A stretch of DNA of 45,673 nt, taken from Bacillota bacterium (lineage in GTDB: Bacteria; Bacillota; Clostridia; Lachnospirales; Lachnospiraceae). Below the pieces are notes generated by a model. The model saw only the letters and a list, made by a program, of their open reading frames with translations. It had not been told where the DNA came from and ran no database searches. The stretch covers positions 1-45,673 of the forward strand of contig JAEYSV010000038.1 of NCBI GenBank assembly GCA_023434365.1, written 5' to 3'. Both the position numbers and the translations under genes were made by a program. Positions 7,273 to 15,210 of the stretch are shown one piece after another (position 1 is the stretch's first letter; each line of letters begins with the position of its first letter).

Positions 7273-9321
7273 TTACAAAGATTGCTCATCCTTGTTGTCT
7301 TCTACAAGTTGCTTCTCTTTGTCGTCTTCTATAGGTTCTTCTATTACTTGATCTTCTACTTGATTATCTACTTGATTGCTATCAATAGGTTGTTCTGCTA
7401 CATCACCCTCAACAGATAGCTCAAGAGTCAGTACTTCATCCTTCTCTTCCTCAGCAACGCCCATTACCTCTCGATAGATTTGCATAAATTGTTTTCCGGT
7501 AATGGTTTCTTTCTCAATCAAGTAGGCTGCAATTTTATCAAGCGCCTCACGATGACCAGAAAGTAACTCTACTGCCTCTTGATAACGTTCTTTTAAGATA
7601 TCCATTACTACATGGTCAATCTTACTTGCTGTTGTATCTGCGCAGTTTAATACAGATCTACCTTCCAAATATCTGTCTTCCACTGATTCCAATGCCATTA
7701 AGCCAAATTCATCACTCATACCATACTGAGTTACCATGGCACGAGCCATCTTGGTTGCTTTTTCAATGTCATTAGATGCACCAGTTGTAATGCTATTAAA
7801 TATAATCTGTTCTGCAGCACGTCCACCAAATAATGTCGTTAACTCTGTAATCATTTCCGTTTTTGACATCAGGTACTTTTCTTCTTCTGGCACTTGCATT
7901 ACATATCCCAAAGAACCCATGGTTCTTGGAACAATCGTAATTTTCTGTACTGGTTCGCTTCCTTTTTTCAAGGCAGCCACCAATGCATGCCCTACTTCGT
8001 GATATGCTACAATTCGTTTTTCTTCTTTCCCAAGAATTCGGTCTTTCTTTTCCTTACCAGCAATGACTACTTCCACTGCTTCAAATAAATCTCCCTGGGA
8101 AACTGCCAGACGATTATCTTTTACCGCCATAATTGCTGCTTCATTAATCATATTGGCAAGATCAGAGCCCACCGCTCCGCTCGTTGCGAGTGCAATTGCA
8201 TCAAGATCACAAGTTTCATCCATTAAAACTGTCTTAGAATGTACCTTAAGAATATCAATACGTCCTCTTAAGTCCGGTTTATCTACAATGACACGACGGT
8301 CAAAACGACCTGGACGAAGCAATGCTTTATCTAATACGTCTGGACGGTTTGTTGCAGCTAATACAACAAGACCTTTTGATGTATCGAATCCATCCATCTC
8401 GGATAATAACTGATTTAATGTCTGTTCTCTCTCATCATTACCATTACCAAACTTTGAATCACGACTTTTACCAATCGCATCAACTTCGTCTATGAAAATG
8501 ATACATGGAGCACTTTGTTGCGCCTGTTTAAACAGATCTCGAACACGGGAAGCACCAACACCAACAAACATTTCCACAAAATCTGATCCAGATAGGGAGA
8601 AGAATGGAACTTTCGCTTCCCCGGCTACTGCCTTGGCAAGTAATGTTTTACCGGTTCCCGGCGGTCCTACTAATAAGGCACCCTTTGGTAGTTTAGCACC
8701 AATTTTCGTATATTTTGTAGGATTATGAAGGAAATCCACCAATTCTCTTAAAGAATCTTTTGCTTCTTCCTGTCCAGCTACATCCTTAAACGTAACTCCG
8801 GTTTCTTTTTGTACATACACCTTGGCATTACTTTTTCCAACACCCATCATTCCGCCACTACTTTTTGAAATCATACGGAATAAGAAGTACATGACGAACC
8901 CAATTCCAGCAAATGGTAAGATTCCGGTTACTAAGAAACTCACAATTCCATCTGATGCGCTACTTGGCTCGGAATAATATTTTGCGCCACTTGCTTTCAG
9001 ATCTTCAATCAGACTCTCATCATAAGCAAGAATACGTCCTGTATAATAAACCATCGGATTTTTTTCGTCATCGGTGATTAACTGGTACTCGATTCTGTCT
9101 GTACTAATCTTTGCTTCTTTGATTTTCTTTTCCTCTAACATACTCAGAAACTCATTATAAGGAACTTCCTTATAATTACTCTCACGAATCATATCAGAAA
9201 GATAGGAAAATACAAGAAACATGACAAGCATTGCTACTGTGACAATAATGATACTATTCCGATTATTTTTCTTTTTATCATCATTGTTATTTGAACCATT
9301 ATTTAAGTTATTGTTTTCCAT
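7273..9321 (-). CDS. ftsH: ATP-dependent membrane zinc metalloprotease FtsH
   Basis: FtsH is a hexameric AAA+ protease of the cytoplasmic membrane that degrades misassembled membrane proteins and regulatory factors. The 682-residue protein has an Asn-rich cytosolic N-terminus and TM1 (about 23-43). An extracytoplasmic region of about 80 residues is followed by TM2 (about 125-148). The AAA domain has Walker A GPPGTGKT near 220, Walker B IIFIDEVDAIG and the SRH region with RPGRFDRR. The zinc site HEVGH lies near residue 438. The C-terminus is an acidic, low-complexity tail rich in Glu, Asp, Val and Gln, longer than in many homologues. AGGAGG lies 7 nt before the ATG. It is the first gene of the operon and has an unusual leader terminator. 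Confidence 0.97.
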   Translation of the reverse strand: MENNNLNNGSNNNDDKKKNNRNSIIIVTVAMLVMFLVFSYLSDMIRESNYKEVPYNEFLSMLEEKKIKEAKISTDRIEYQLITDDEKNPMVYYTGRILAYDESLIEDLKASGAKYYSEPSSASDGIVSFLVTGILPFAGIGFVMYFLFRMISKSSGGMMGVGKSNAKVYVQKETGVTFKDVAGQEEAKDSLRELVDFLHNPTKYTKIGAKLPKGALLVGPPGTGKTLLAKAVAGEAKVPFFSLSGSDFVEMFVGVGASRVRDLFKQAQQSAPCIIFIDEVDAIGKSRDSKFGNGNDEREQTLNQLLSEMDGFDTSKGLVVLAATNRPDVLDKALLRPGRFDRRVIVDKPDLRGRIDILKVHSKTVLMDETCDLDAIALATSGAVGSDLANMINEAAIMAVKDNRLAVSQGDLFEAVEVVIAGKEKKDRILGKEEKRIVAYHEVGHALVAALKKGSEPVQKITIVPRTMGSLGYVMQVPEEEKYLMSKTEMITELTTLFGGRAAEQIIFNSITTGASNDIEKATKMARAMVTQYGMSDEFGLMALESVEDRYLEGRSVLNCADTTASKIDHVVMDILKERYQEAVELLSGHREALDKIAAYLIEKETITGKQFMQIYREVMGVAEEEKDEVLTLELSVEGDVAEQPIDSNQVDNQVEDQVIEEPIEDDKEKQLVEDNKDEQSL

Positions 9322-9347
9322 TGAATCCTCCTCAAAGTATATATTAT

Positions 9348-9380
9348 AAAAAAGCCTTTGTGCATAGACACGACGGCTTT
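9348..9380 (-). terminator. intrinsic terminator in the ftsH leader
   Basis: On the minus strand AAAGCC pairs with GGCTTT, with inner GTG/CAC pairing, followed by a run of six T ending about 27 nt before the ftsH ATG. It lies between the ftsH promoter and its ribosome site, so it can only act as a leader attenuator or end a short leader RNA. Confidence 0.75.
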
Positions 9381-9383
9381 ATC

Positions 9384-9444
9384 ACAGGGAACTGTCCTAT
9401 TCAAATCTCTGAATATTCATAACTTCTATCTTAATCAAAGATAG
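9384..9444 (-). promoter_or_regulatory. two hairpins and a seven-codon frame in the ftsH leader
   Basis: Upstream of the leader terminator are a 7-bp hairpin (CTATCTT/AAGATAG, 9426-9444) and a 4-bp hairpin (ACAG/CTGT, 9384-9395). Between them an ATG at 9418-9420 opens a seven-codon frame (MNIQRFE) ending in TAG at 9397-9399, with only a weak ribosome site (AGAAG). I recognise no known riboswitch, T-box or protein-binding leader here. Confidence 0.45.
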
Positions 9445-9473
9445 GTCTTTGACTAAAATGAATAATCAGATTA

Positions 9474-9502
9474 ATTATACTGTTCCTACATTTATAAATC
9501 AA
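9474..9502 (-). promoter_or_regulatory. sigma-A promoter for ftsH
   Basis: On the minus strand TTGATT (9497-9502) is separated by exactly 17 nt from a perfect TATAAT (9474-9479). Transcription would start near 9467 and give a leader of about 145 nt before ftsH. Confidence 0.75.
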
Positions 9503-9705
9503 GTAATACACCTGTTAAAATTCTATGTCCTAAATATTAAGTATTCCCACAAATAGTAACAGGCTATGCCATCGTTTAAATATAATATCACTTAATTTTC
9601 TTCTGTTCTGGCTTATAATTCTTTCGTATTCTTTATATTTTACTTAGGAATCTGAGTTTTTTCATAAAATTGTAAATAGGTATGGATTATCTTATTCGTA
9701 GCGAC

Positions 9706-9711
9706 TATAAT
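9706..9711 (+). promoter_or_regulatory. probable -10 box for pyrG
   Basis: A perfect TATAAT lies about 100 nt before the pyrG ATG. The -35 position at 17 nt spacing is TGGATT, a weak match. No terminator of the kind seen in Bacillus pyrG CTP attenuation lies between it and the gene. Confidence 0.4.
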
Positions 9712-9809
9712 ATTTTTTTATGATTTAAGAGATTTTATAACTTATAAGATTTTATATTCTACTGTTTTAATATCTATAGTTTTTTTAACTTAATTAAGGA
9801 GGAAGCAAA

Positions 9810-11414
9810 ATGGCGGTAAAATATGTTTTCGTAACAGGTGGTGTTGTTTCCGGTCTTGGGAAAGGAATCACCGCAGCATCTCTCGGACGTTTATTAAAAG
9901 CCCGTGGATACAGTGTAACTATGCAAAAATTTGATCCTTATATCAACATTGATCCAGGCACTATGAATCCCATTCAGCATGGAGAAGTGTTTGTTACCGA
10001 TGACGGTGCAGAAACCGACCTAGACTTAGGTCATTACGAACGCTTTATTGATGAAAAACTAACGAAGCAATCCAATGTGACAACCGGTAAAATATACTGG
10101 TCTGTTCTAAACAAGGAACGACGTGGCGACTTTGGCGGTGGAACCGTTCAGGTTATCCCTCACATTACCAATGAGATTAAAAGCAGATTTTATCGAAATG
10201 ATGGTTGCAAAGAAACCCAAATTGCCATTATTGAAGTAGGTGGTACCGTTGGGGACATTGAAAGTCAACCCTTCCTTGAATCGATCCGCCAGTTCCAGCA
10301 TGATATGGGTAGAGAAAATGTTATTTTGATTCATGTCACCCTCATTCCTTATTTACGCGCTTCGGGTGAAATGAAAACAAAACCAACTCAGGCAAGTGTA
10401 AAAGAACTACAGGGAATGGGAATCCGTCCGGATATTATCGTTTGCCGTACCGAGTTGCCTCTCGAGCAGAGTATTAAAGATAAAATCGCCTTATTCTGTA
10501 ATGTTCCTAGCCGACACGTCATCCAGAACATGGACGTGGAAACCTTATATGAAGCACCTATTGCACTAGAAAAAGAGCATCTAGCTGACATTGCCTTAGA
10601 TTGTTTAAACCTTCCTTGCCCTACTCCATCTCTAGAAGAGTGGGCGAAGATGGTAGATGCATTAAAACACCCTACAAAAGACGTCACGATTGCTCTCGTG
10701 GGCAAATATACTTCGCTTCACGATGCCTACATCAGCGTTGTGGAATCTTTAAAACATGGAGCAGTCGCACATCAGGCCAGTGTGACAATCAAATGGATTC
10801 CATCAGAAACAGTAACTGAGGAAAATGCTCACGAACTTCTTAATGATGTAAGTGGTATTTTGGTCCCTGGTGGATTCGGTGACCGGGGAATTGAAGGGAA
10901 AATATGCGCGATTCGTTATGCCAGAGAGCATCAAATCCCATTTTTAGGTCTCTGTCTAGGAATGCAGCTTGCAATCGTAGAGTTTGCTCGTAATGTGGTT
11001 GGCTTTTATGACGCACACAGCGCAGAATTAGAACCTGCAACCACACACCCAGTAATTCATCTAATGCCAGAACAAGATGGCATTGAAGATATCGGTGGAA
11101 CGCTACGGCTTGGCTCTTACCCTTGTGTATTAGCCGATGGTACCAAATCAAGAGAACTCTATGGTGAAAAAAAGATTGAAGAACGTCATCGTCATCGCTA
11201 TGAAGTAAATAACTACTATCGTGAAGATCTTGTAAAAGCAGGCTTAACCCTCTCTGGTCTGTCTCCTGATGGACGCATTGTGGAAATGATTGAATTACCA
11301 AGCCATCCTTGGTATATTGCCACCCAGGCTCACCCAGAGTTTAAGTCTAGACCAAACCGTCCACATCCATTGTTTAAAGGATTTATCGAGGCAGCACTAA
11401 ACTATAATAGCTAA
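9810..11414 (+). CDS. pyrG: CTP synthase
   Basis: PyrG converts UTP, ATP and glutamine to CTP, the last step of de novo pyrimidine nucleotide synthesis. The N-terminal synthetase domain begins YVFVTGGVVSGLGKGI and carries the PYIN and HYERF motifs. The C-terminal class I glutamine amidotransferase domain has GGFGDRG, the nucleophile Cys in LCLGMQLA (near residue 381), and the catalytic His-Glu in HPEF. The 534-residue length is standard. The ribosome site is GGAGG with 7 nt spacing. It is transcribed away from ftsH and ends before a strong terminator. Confidence 0.97.
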   Translation: MAVKYVFVTGGVVSGLGKGITAASLGRLLKARGYSVTMQKFDPYINIDPGTMNPIQHGEVFVTDDGAETDLDLGHYERFIDEKLTKQSNVTTGKIYWSVLNKERRGDFGGGTVQVIPHITNEIKSRFYRNDGCKETQIAIIEVGGTVGDIESQPFLESIRQFQHDMGRENVILIHVTLIPYLRASGEMKTKPTQASVKELQGMGIRPDIIVCRTELPLEQSIKDKIALFCNVPSRHVIQNMDVETLYEAPIALEKEHLADIALDCLNLPCPTPSLEEWAKMVDALKHPTKDVTIALVGKYTSLHDAYISVVESLKHGAVAHQASVTIKWIPSETVTEENAHELLNDVSGILVPGGFGDRGIEGKICAIRYAREHQIPFLGLCLGMQLAIVEFARNVVGFYDAHSAELEPATTHPVIHLMPEQDGIEDIGGTLRLGSYPCVLADGTKSRELYGEKKIEERHRHRYEVNNYYREDLVKAGLTLSGLSPDGRIVEMIELPSHPWYIATQAHPEFKSRPNRPHPLFKGFIEAALNYNS

Positions 11415-11515
11415 GTAGTTCCGTATTACCCCACATTGTTGTCGCTTGCCAATTAACTTATAAAATGTTTTACATTGACACAAGCTATAAAAAATGATAT
11501 ATAACAATAAATGAG

Positions 11516-11566
11516 ATAGCGTATGATTAATGATAGTATAACTCATTAAGGATACGCTATTTTTCT
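11516..11566 (+). terminator. intrinsic terminator of pyrG
   Basis: Arms ATAGCGTAT and ATACGCTAT (9 bp) enclose an inner TAATGA/TCATTA stem and are followed by TTTTCTATTT. The 3' part (GCTATTTTTC, 11556-11565) can instead pair perfectly over 10 bp with GAAAAATAGC at 11576-11585, so two exclusive folds exist. Confidence 0.8.
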
Positions 11567-11588
11567 ATTTCACATGAAAAATAGCATC

Positions 11589-11618
11589 AAAGATGTCTTG
11601 TTTAACAAAGACATCTTT
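11589..11618 (+). other. perfect hairpin ahead of tcdA
   Basis: AAAGATGTCTT and AAGACATCTTT pair over 11 bp with an 8-nt loop, about 30 nt before the tcdA start. No T-run follows on either strand, so it is not a normal terminator. It would sit in the tcdA 5' leader. Confidence 0.6.
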
Positions 11619-11647
11619 GCCTTATCACAATAAGAAACGAGGTTATT

Positions 11648-12409
11648 ATGTTAGATCAATTTTCGAGAACAGAACTTTTGCTTGGAAAAGAAGCAATGGA
11701 AAAATTACAGAACTCACGCGTCATCGTCTTTGGTGTGGGCGGTGTTGGCGGCTACGTTGTAGAAGCACTAGCACGTAGCGGCGTTGGTGCGATTGATATC
11801 GTTGATGACGACAAAGTATGTCTAACCAACATCAACCGTCAGTTAATTGCAACTCGCAAGACGATAGGGAAATATAAAGTAGAGGTAATGAAAGAGCGCA
11901 TTCTTGATATCAATCCTCACTGTAATGTAACTGCCCATCAATGCTTTTATACACCGGATACTGCCTCCCAGTTTGACTTTAGTGCATATGATTATGTCGT
12001 AGATGCCATTGATACCGTAACGGGTAAAATCGAACTTGTCATGCGTTCCAATGAAGCCAAGGTACCAATCATCTGTTCCATGGGTGCCGGCAACAAACTA
12101 GACCCAACCGCATTTGAGGTAACCGATATCTATAAAACAAGTGTATGCCCACTTGCAAAAGTCATGCGTCGGGAACTGAAAGCGCGAGGAGTAAAAAAAT
12201 GCAAGGTTGTTTACTCCAAAGAACAGCCAATTAAACCATTAGAAGACACATCAAACAGCTGTAAAGTTGGATGCGTCTGCCCTCCTGGTACCACCAGAAA
12301 ATGCACCGATAAACGTCAGGTTCCAGGCAGTATTGCCTTTGTGCCAAGTGTTGTTGGCCTAATCATTGGTGGAGAAGTAGTAAAAGATTTGATAAAAGTA
12401 ATAGAATAG
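11648..12409 (+). CDS. tcdA: tRNA threonylcarbamoyladenosine dehydratase (ThiF/MoeB-like)
   Basis: TcdA uses ATP to cyclise t6A at position 37 of ANN-decoding tRNAs to ct6A. The 253-residue protein has the Rossmann loop GVGGVGGYVVEALARSG and the DDDKVCLTNINRQL block of the E1-like superfamily, and the DAIDTVTGK segment. A Cys-rich C-terminal part (NSCKVGCVCPPG) is also present; the family resembles E. coli YgdL/CsdL. The start is the ATG at 11648 with a modest cGAGG site. It is likely a single-gene unit between two terminators. Confidence 0.9.
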   Translation: MLDQFSRTELLLGKEAMEKLQNSRVIVFGVGGVGGYVVEALARSGVGAIDIVDDDKVCLTNINRQLIATRKTIGKYKVEVMKERILDINPHCNVTAHQCFYTPDTASQFDFSAYDYVVDAIDTVTGKIELVMRSNEAKVPIICSMGAGNKLDPTAFEVTDIYKTSVCPLAKVMRRELKARGVKKCKVVYSKEQPIKPLEDTSNSCKVGCVCPPGTTRKCTDKRQVPGSIAFVPSVVGLIIGGEVVKDLIKVIE

Positions 12410-12421
12410 ATATCCAAATAA

Positions 12422-12475
12422 AAGACGGTATCCTAATGTTATGTGAATAGGATACCGTCTTATTGGTTGTTTTTT
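12422..12475 (+). terminator. terminator between convergent tcdA and lspA-like gene
   Basis: AAGACGGTATCCTA pairs perfectly over 14 bp with TAGGATACCGTCTT, and a T-run follows after about 8 nt. On the minus strand TTTATTTGG follows, so it probably works in both directions for the convergent gene ending at 12515. Confidence 0.85.
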
Positions 12476-12514
12476 ATATTTGATTCATTTATATTCGATT
12501 TCATAATATGCATG

Positions 12515-12967
12515 TTACTTATGTCCCTTGCAGATATTAGCAATGACTATAATTAAGCCTCCAATTACTACAAAAACATCTGCAAGATTAAACACAATCT
12601 CTTTAAATTTCTTACCAAAGTTAAAACTAAAATAGTCTACTACATAACCTCTCTCTAGTCGGTCAGAAAAATTACTAATGGCACCACCTAGCATCATTGC
12701 CATCCCTAGCTTATAAAGACCGCAATCTTTCTTGCGAAGAATGCAAATAAAAACGATACCTAGACCTCCAATTAAACAGCCTGTAATAATTTTGACTAAC
12801 TTCACATTCTCTTGTAAAAAGTTAAGTGCTACTCCTTTGTTGCGATATCTTCGAATAATGATTTTCTCTTTTAGAATCAGGGTATCCCCTTCTCTTCTTT
12901 GATCCATCTTATTCTTAATGATTCTTTCGCCAAGAATTAGCAAGATTACAAGCAGAAGATACAACAT
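12515..12967 (-). CDS. lspA: lipoprotein signal peptidase (LspA)-like membrane protease
   Basis: LspA removes the signal peptide of prolipoproteins after diacylglyceryl transfer. This 150-residue protein has four hydrophobic segments and both catalytic Asp motifs: GGAISNFSDRLERG (first Asp) and FNLADVFVVIG (second Asp). The Asn of the NxG motif is kept (RNKGVALNF). Deviations are Ser for Gly in the GN..DR motif and GERIIKN where most LspA have a D...K motif. It may therefore be a diverged paralogue rather than the main LspA. AGGGAGG lies about 10 nt before the ATG. It is next to flagellar genes but no link is evident. Confidence 0.8.
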   Translation of the reverse strand: MLYLLLVILLILGERIIKNKMDQRREGDTLILKEKIIIRRYRNKGVALNFLQENVKLVKIITGCLIGGLGIVFICILRKKDCGLYKLGMAMMLGGAISNFSDRLERGYVVDYFSFNFGKKFKEIVFNLADVFVVIGGLIIVIANICKGHK

Positions 12968-13122
12968 ATTACCACTCCTCCCTCAGTACACTTCAAATGA
13001 TATGTATACTAATTATATCACTTTCCGGGGAAATTATCCATAGTTAATAGATTATGGATGAATTATATGGTATTTGATATTTTAATGAGATTATCTCATG
13101 GTCTGCCATTATATCTTCTCAT

Positions 13123-13320
13123 TTACAGTCTTATATCTATATTTCCTCCAAGATGTGAATTTACAGATTGCTCCATAATCTTAGTATTTACCTGCATCAT
13201 CTTCATCATATCATTCATTTGCGTTTTACCCGCATCCATTGCTATTTTCATAACTGAGATGCTTGCTTGTTGAGCTACCTTCATTTGACTTAATTCCATT
13301 GACATAGCTGCTATATCCAT
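13123..13320 (-). CDS. YjfB-family small putative motility protein
   Basis: This 65-residue helical, Met- and Gln-rich protein begins MDIAAMSMELSQ and ends GGNIDIRL. It matches my recollection of the YjfB family (putative motility protein) found near flagellar genes in Firmicutes; its molecular function is not established. It has a good ribosome site (AAAGGAG, 8 nt). It sits directly downstream of the flagellin terminator and a second hairpin. The overlapping plus-strand frame at 13058-13273 is its shadow. Confidence 0.75.
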   Translation of the reverse strand: MDIAAMSMELSQMKVAQQASISVMKIAMDAGKTQMNDMMKMMQVNTKIMEQSVNSHLGGNIDIRL

Positions 13321-13384
13321 GTAATCAGCTCCTTTCTAATTCTTTTAGTTAGTAAGAAAGAGTTTCACTTGAGAAGCTTTATAT

Positions 13385-13417
13385 ATCATCGGAAGTTGTA
13401 AAGCAATTTCCGATGAT
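13385..13417 (-). other. hairpin between flagellin terminator and yjfB-like gene
   Basis: ATCATCGGAA and TTCCGATGAT pair over 10 bp with a 13-nt loop. It directly follows the flagellin terminator on the minus strand and has no T-run of its own. It could be the 5' leader hairpin of the YjfB-like gene or a 3'-end stabiliser. Confidence 0.55.
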
Positions 13418-13450
13418 AAAAAGGGTCAGAGGAAAAATTCCCCTGACCCT
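13418..13450 (-). terminator. intrinsic terminator of the flagellin operon
   Basis: On the minus strand AGGGTCAG/CTGACCCT (8 bp) plus an inner GGAA/TTCC stem are followed by TTTTT. It starts 35 nt past the second flagellin stop. Confidence 0.85.
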
Positions 13451-13485
13451 CTGTGATTGTTATATATTTTTTTCAAGAGTTTCAA

Positions 13486-14298
13486 TTATCTTAATAACTG
13501 AAGTACTCCCTGAGGTTGCTGATTTGCCTGAGCTAACATAGACTGAGCAGCTTGTTGAAGGATGTTATTCTTAGTGAAATTCATCATTTCTTTTGCCATG
13601 TCTACGTCTCTAATTCTAGACTCAGATGCTTGTAAGTTCTCAGAAGTTGTATCTAAGTTTTTAATAGTGTGTTCTAAACGATTTTGATTAGCTCCCAAAT
13701 AGGAACGTGCTACGGACACTGTTTTTATTGCTGCATCAAGTGTAGTAGTTGAAGCTGTTCCAGCAGATACATCTAAAGCAGCTATTGCTAAAGTTGTAGT
13801 ATCAGCTTTTGTTTTTGTAGATAACGCAAGAGTTAATGATTCACCAGCATTAGCGCCAATTTGAATTGTAACATCAGCAGCAGTTGCTCCAATTAATTCT
13901 TTACCGTTGAACTTAGTATTTGTAGAGATATTAGCTACCTCTTTAATTAATTCATCGCCCTCTGCTTTAATTGCTGCTAAATCGTCTGTATTATTTGTAC
14001 CATTAGCTGCCTGTACAGATAACTCTCTCATTCTTTGAAGAATTGCATGAGTTTCATTTAAAGCACCTTCAGCTGTTTGAATTAAAGAGATACCATCTTG
14101 AGAGTTTCTAGATGCCTGAGTTAAACCTCTGATTTGACCTCTCATTTTTTCTGAGATAGAAAGACCAGCTGCATCATCTCCAGCTCTATTAATTCTAAAT
14201 CCTGAAGATAATTTCTCCATAGATTTAGCACCATTGTTACCATTAACGCCTAATTGACGATGTGTATTCATTGCAGATATATTATTATTAATTCTCAT
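13486..14298 (-). CDS. flagellin (second of two tandem copies)
   Basis: This 270-residue flagellin has the conserved D0/D1 ends: MRINNNISAMNTHRQL, then SSGFRINRAGDDAAGLSISE at the N-terminus and NILQQAAQSMLAQANQ...LQLLR at the C-terminus. Only a short variable part lies between (about residues 140-190), so it lacks large D2/D3 domains. The N-terminal LQRMRELSVQAANGT segment matches the region that TLR5 recognises in other flagellins. It lies 65 nt after the first flagellin with no terminator between, so the two are cotranscribed. Its leader carries a CsrA-type hairpin (14323-14338) and a GGAGGA Shine-Dalgarno (14306-14311). Export would need FliS, encoded nearby. Confidence 0.96.
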   Translation of the reverse strand: MRINNNISAMNTHRQLGVNGNNGAKSMEKLSSGFRINRAGDDAAGLSISEKMRGQIRGLTQASRNSQDGISLIQTAEGALNETHAILQRMRELSVQAANGTNNTDDLAAIKAEGDELIKEVANISTNTKFNGKELIGATAADVTIQIGANAGESLTLALSTKTKADTTTLAIAALDVSAGTASTTTLDAAIKTVSVARSYLGANQNRLEHTIKNLDTTSENLQASESRIRDVDMAKEMMNFTKNNILQQAAQSMLAQANQQPQGVLQLLR

Positions 14299-14305
14299 AT
14301 TTTAT

Positions 14306-14338
14306 TCCTCCATGATTTTATTTAGACATCCATGTCTA
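14306..14338 (-). promoter_or_regulatory. candidate double CsrA-binding site before the second flagellin
   Basis: On the minus strand TAGACA-TGGA-TGTCTA forms a 6-bp hairpin with the GGA in its loop, and the core ACATGGATGT matches the CsrA consensus ACANGGANGT exactly. A second GGA lies in the Shine-Dalgarno (TCATGGAGGA), about 15 nt downstream. This is the two-site arrangement known for Bacillus hag. Confidence 0.75.
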
Positions 14339-14363
14339 TTAATAAACTAATTATTATTATATA

Positions 14364-15203
14364 TTATCTTAATAACTGAAGTACTCCTTGAGGAGCTTGG
14401 TTTGCTTGAGCTAACATAGACTGAGCAGCTTGTTGTAAGATGTTATTCTTAGTGAAGTTCATCATTTCTTTTGCCATATCTACGTCTCTAATTCTAGATT
14501 CAGAAGCTTGAAGATTTTCTGATGTAGTATCTAAGTTCTTAATAGTATGTTCAAGTCTGTTTTGATTAGCTCCCAAATAAGAACGTGCTACTGACACTTT
14601 TTTAATTGCTGCATCAATTGTTGTTGTTGCTGCAGTTCCAGTTGCTAAATCCAAAGGATTACTTGTTGCGTCAGCTGCATCATCTCCCAATCCAAGAGTT
14701 ACAATATCAGCTTTTGTATTTGTAGCTAAATCTAATGTTAATTTCTCACCAGCATTAGCTCCAATCTGAATATCAACAGTTGTAACGGCTTCACTAACAA
14801 GAGCCTTACCATTAAACTTTGTATTAGTAGCAATATTTGCTACTTCTTTGATTAACTCATTACCTTCTGCTGTAATTGCAGCTAGGTCATCTGTATTATT
14901 TGTACCATTTGCTGCTTGTACAGATAATTCTCTCATTCTCTGAAGAATTGCGTGTGTTTCATTTAATGCACCTTCAGCTGTTTGAATTAAAGAAATACCA
15001 TCTTGAGCATTTCTAGAAGCTTGGTCTAATCCTCTGATCTGTCCTCTCATTTTCTCTGAGATAGAAAGACCAGCTGCATCGTCACCAGCTCTGTTGATTC
15101 TAAATCCAGAAGATAATTTCTCCATAGATTTAGCACCATTGTTACCGTTAACACCTAATTGACGATGAGTATTCATTGCCATTAAATTGTTATTAATTCT
15201 CAT
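14364..15203 (-). CDS. flagellin (first of two tandem copies)
   Basis: This 279-residue flagellin is nearly identical to its neighbour over the first about 130 residues and the last about 75, and differs mainly in the central part (about residues 135-195) with a small insertion. It starts MRINNNLMAMNTHRQL. It is the promoter-proximal copy, behind a sigma-28 promoter at 15309-15335, and its leader of about 100 nt holds a CsrA-type hairpin (15234-15257) and AAGGAGGA as ribosome site. Both copies can polymerise in principle. Which one dominates the filament cannot be told from sequence. Confidence 0.96.
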   Translation of the reverse strand: MRINNNLMAMNTHRQLGVNGNNGAKSMEKLSSGFRINRAGDDAAGLSISEKMRGQIRGLDQASRNAQDGISLIQTAEGALNETHAILQRMRELSVQAANGTNNTDDLAAITAEGNELIKEVANIATNTKFNGKALVSEAVTTVDIQIGANAGEKLTLDLATNTKADIVTLGLGDDAADATSNPLDLATGTAATTTIDAAIKKVSVARSYLGANQNRLEHTIKNLDTTSENLQASESRIRDVDMAKEMMNFTKNNILQQAAQSMLAQANQAPQGVLQLLR

Positions 15204-15210
15204 AATTTAT

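Larger units (their letters stand above)
9322..9809. promoter_or_regulatory. 488-nt divergent intergenic region between ftsH and pyrG
   Basis: The region is very AT-rich and holds the ftsH leader (about 9322-9467), a sigma-A promoter for ftsH (9474-9502) and a probable pyrG promoter with TATAAT at 9706-9711. No coding frame of convincing length was seen. The stretch 9503-9700 shows no structure that I can name. Confidence 0.7.

Noticed and set aside
7273..7400. Acidic repetitive C-terminal tail of FtsH as a separate or frameshifted gene
   Set aside because: The frame is continuous with FtsH and such acidic tails are common; treated as part of the protein.
9322..9467. Known riboswitch, T-box or pyrimidine attenuator in the ftsH leader
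   Set aside because: No T-box GG(T/G)GG(A/C)ACC-type motif or other riboswitch core that I know could be found; reported instead as an unknown leader.
13058..13273. 71-residue plus-strand reading frame
   Set aside because: It lies antisense over the YjfB-like gene, which has a good ribosome site and a recognisable family; the frame is a shadow.
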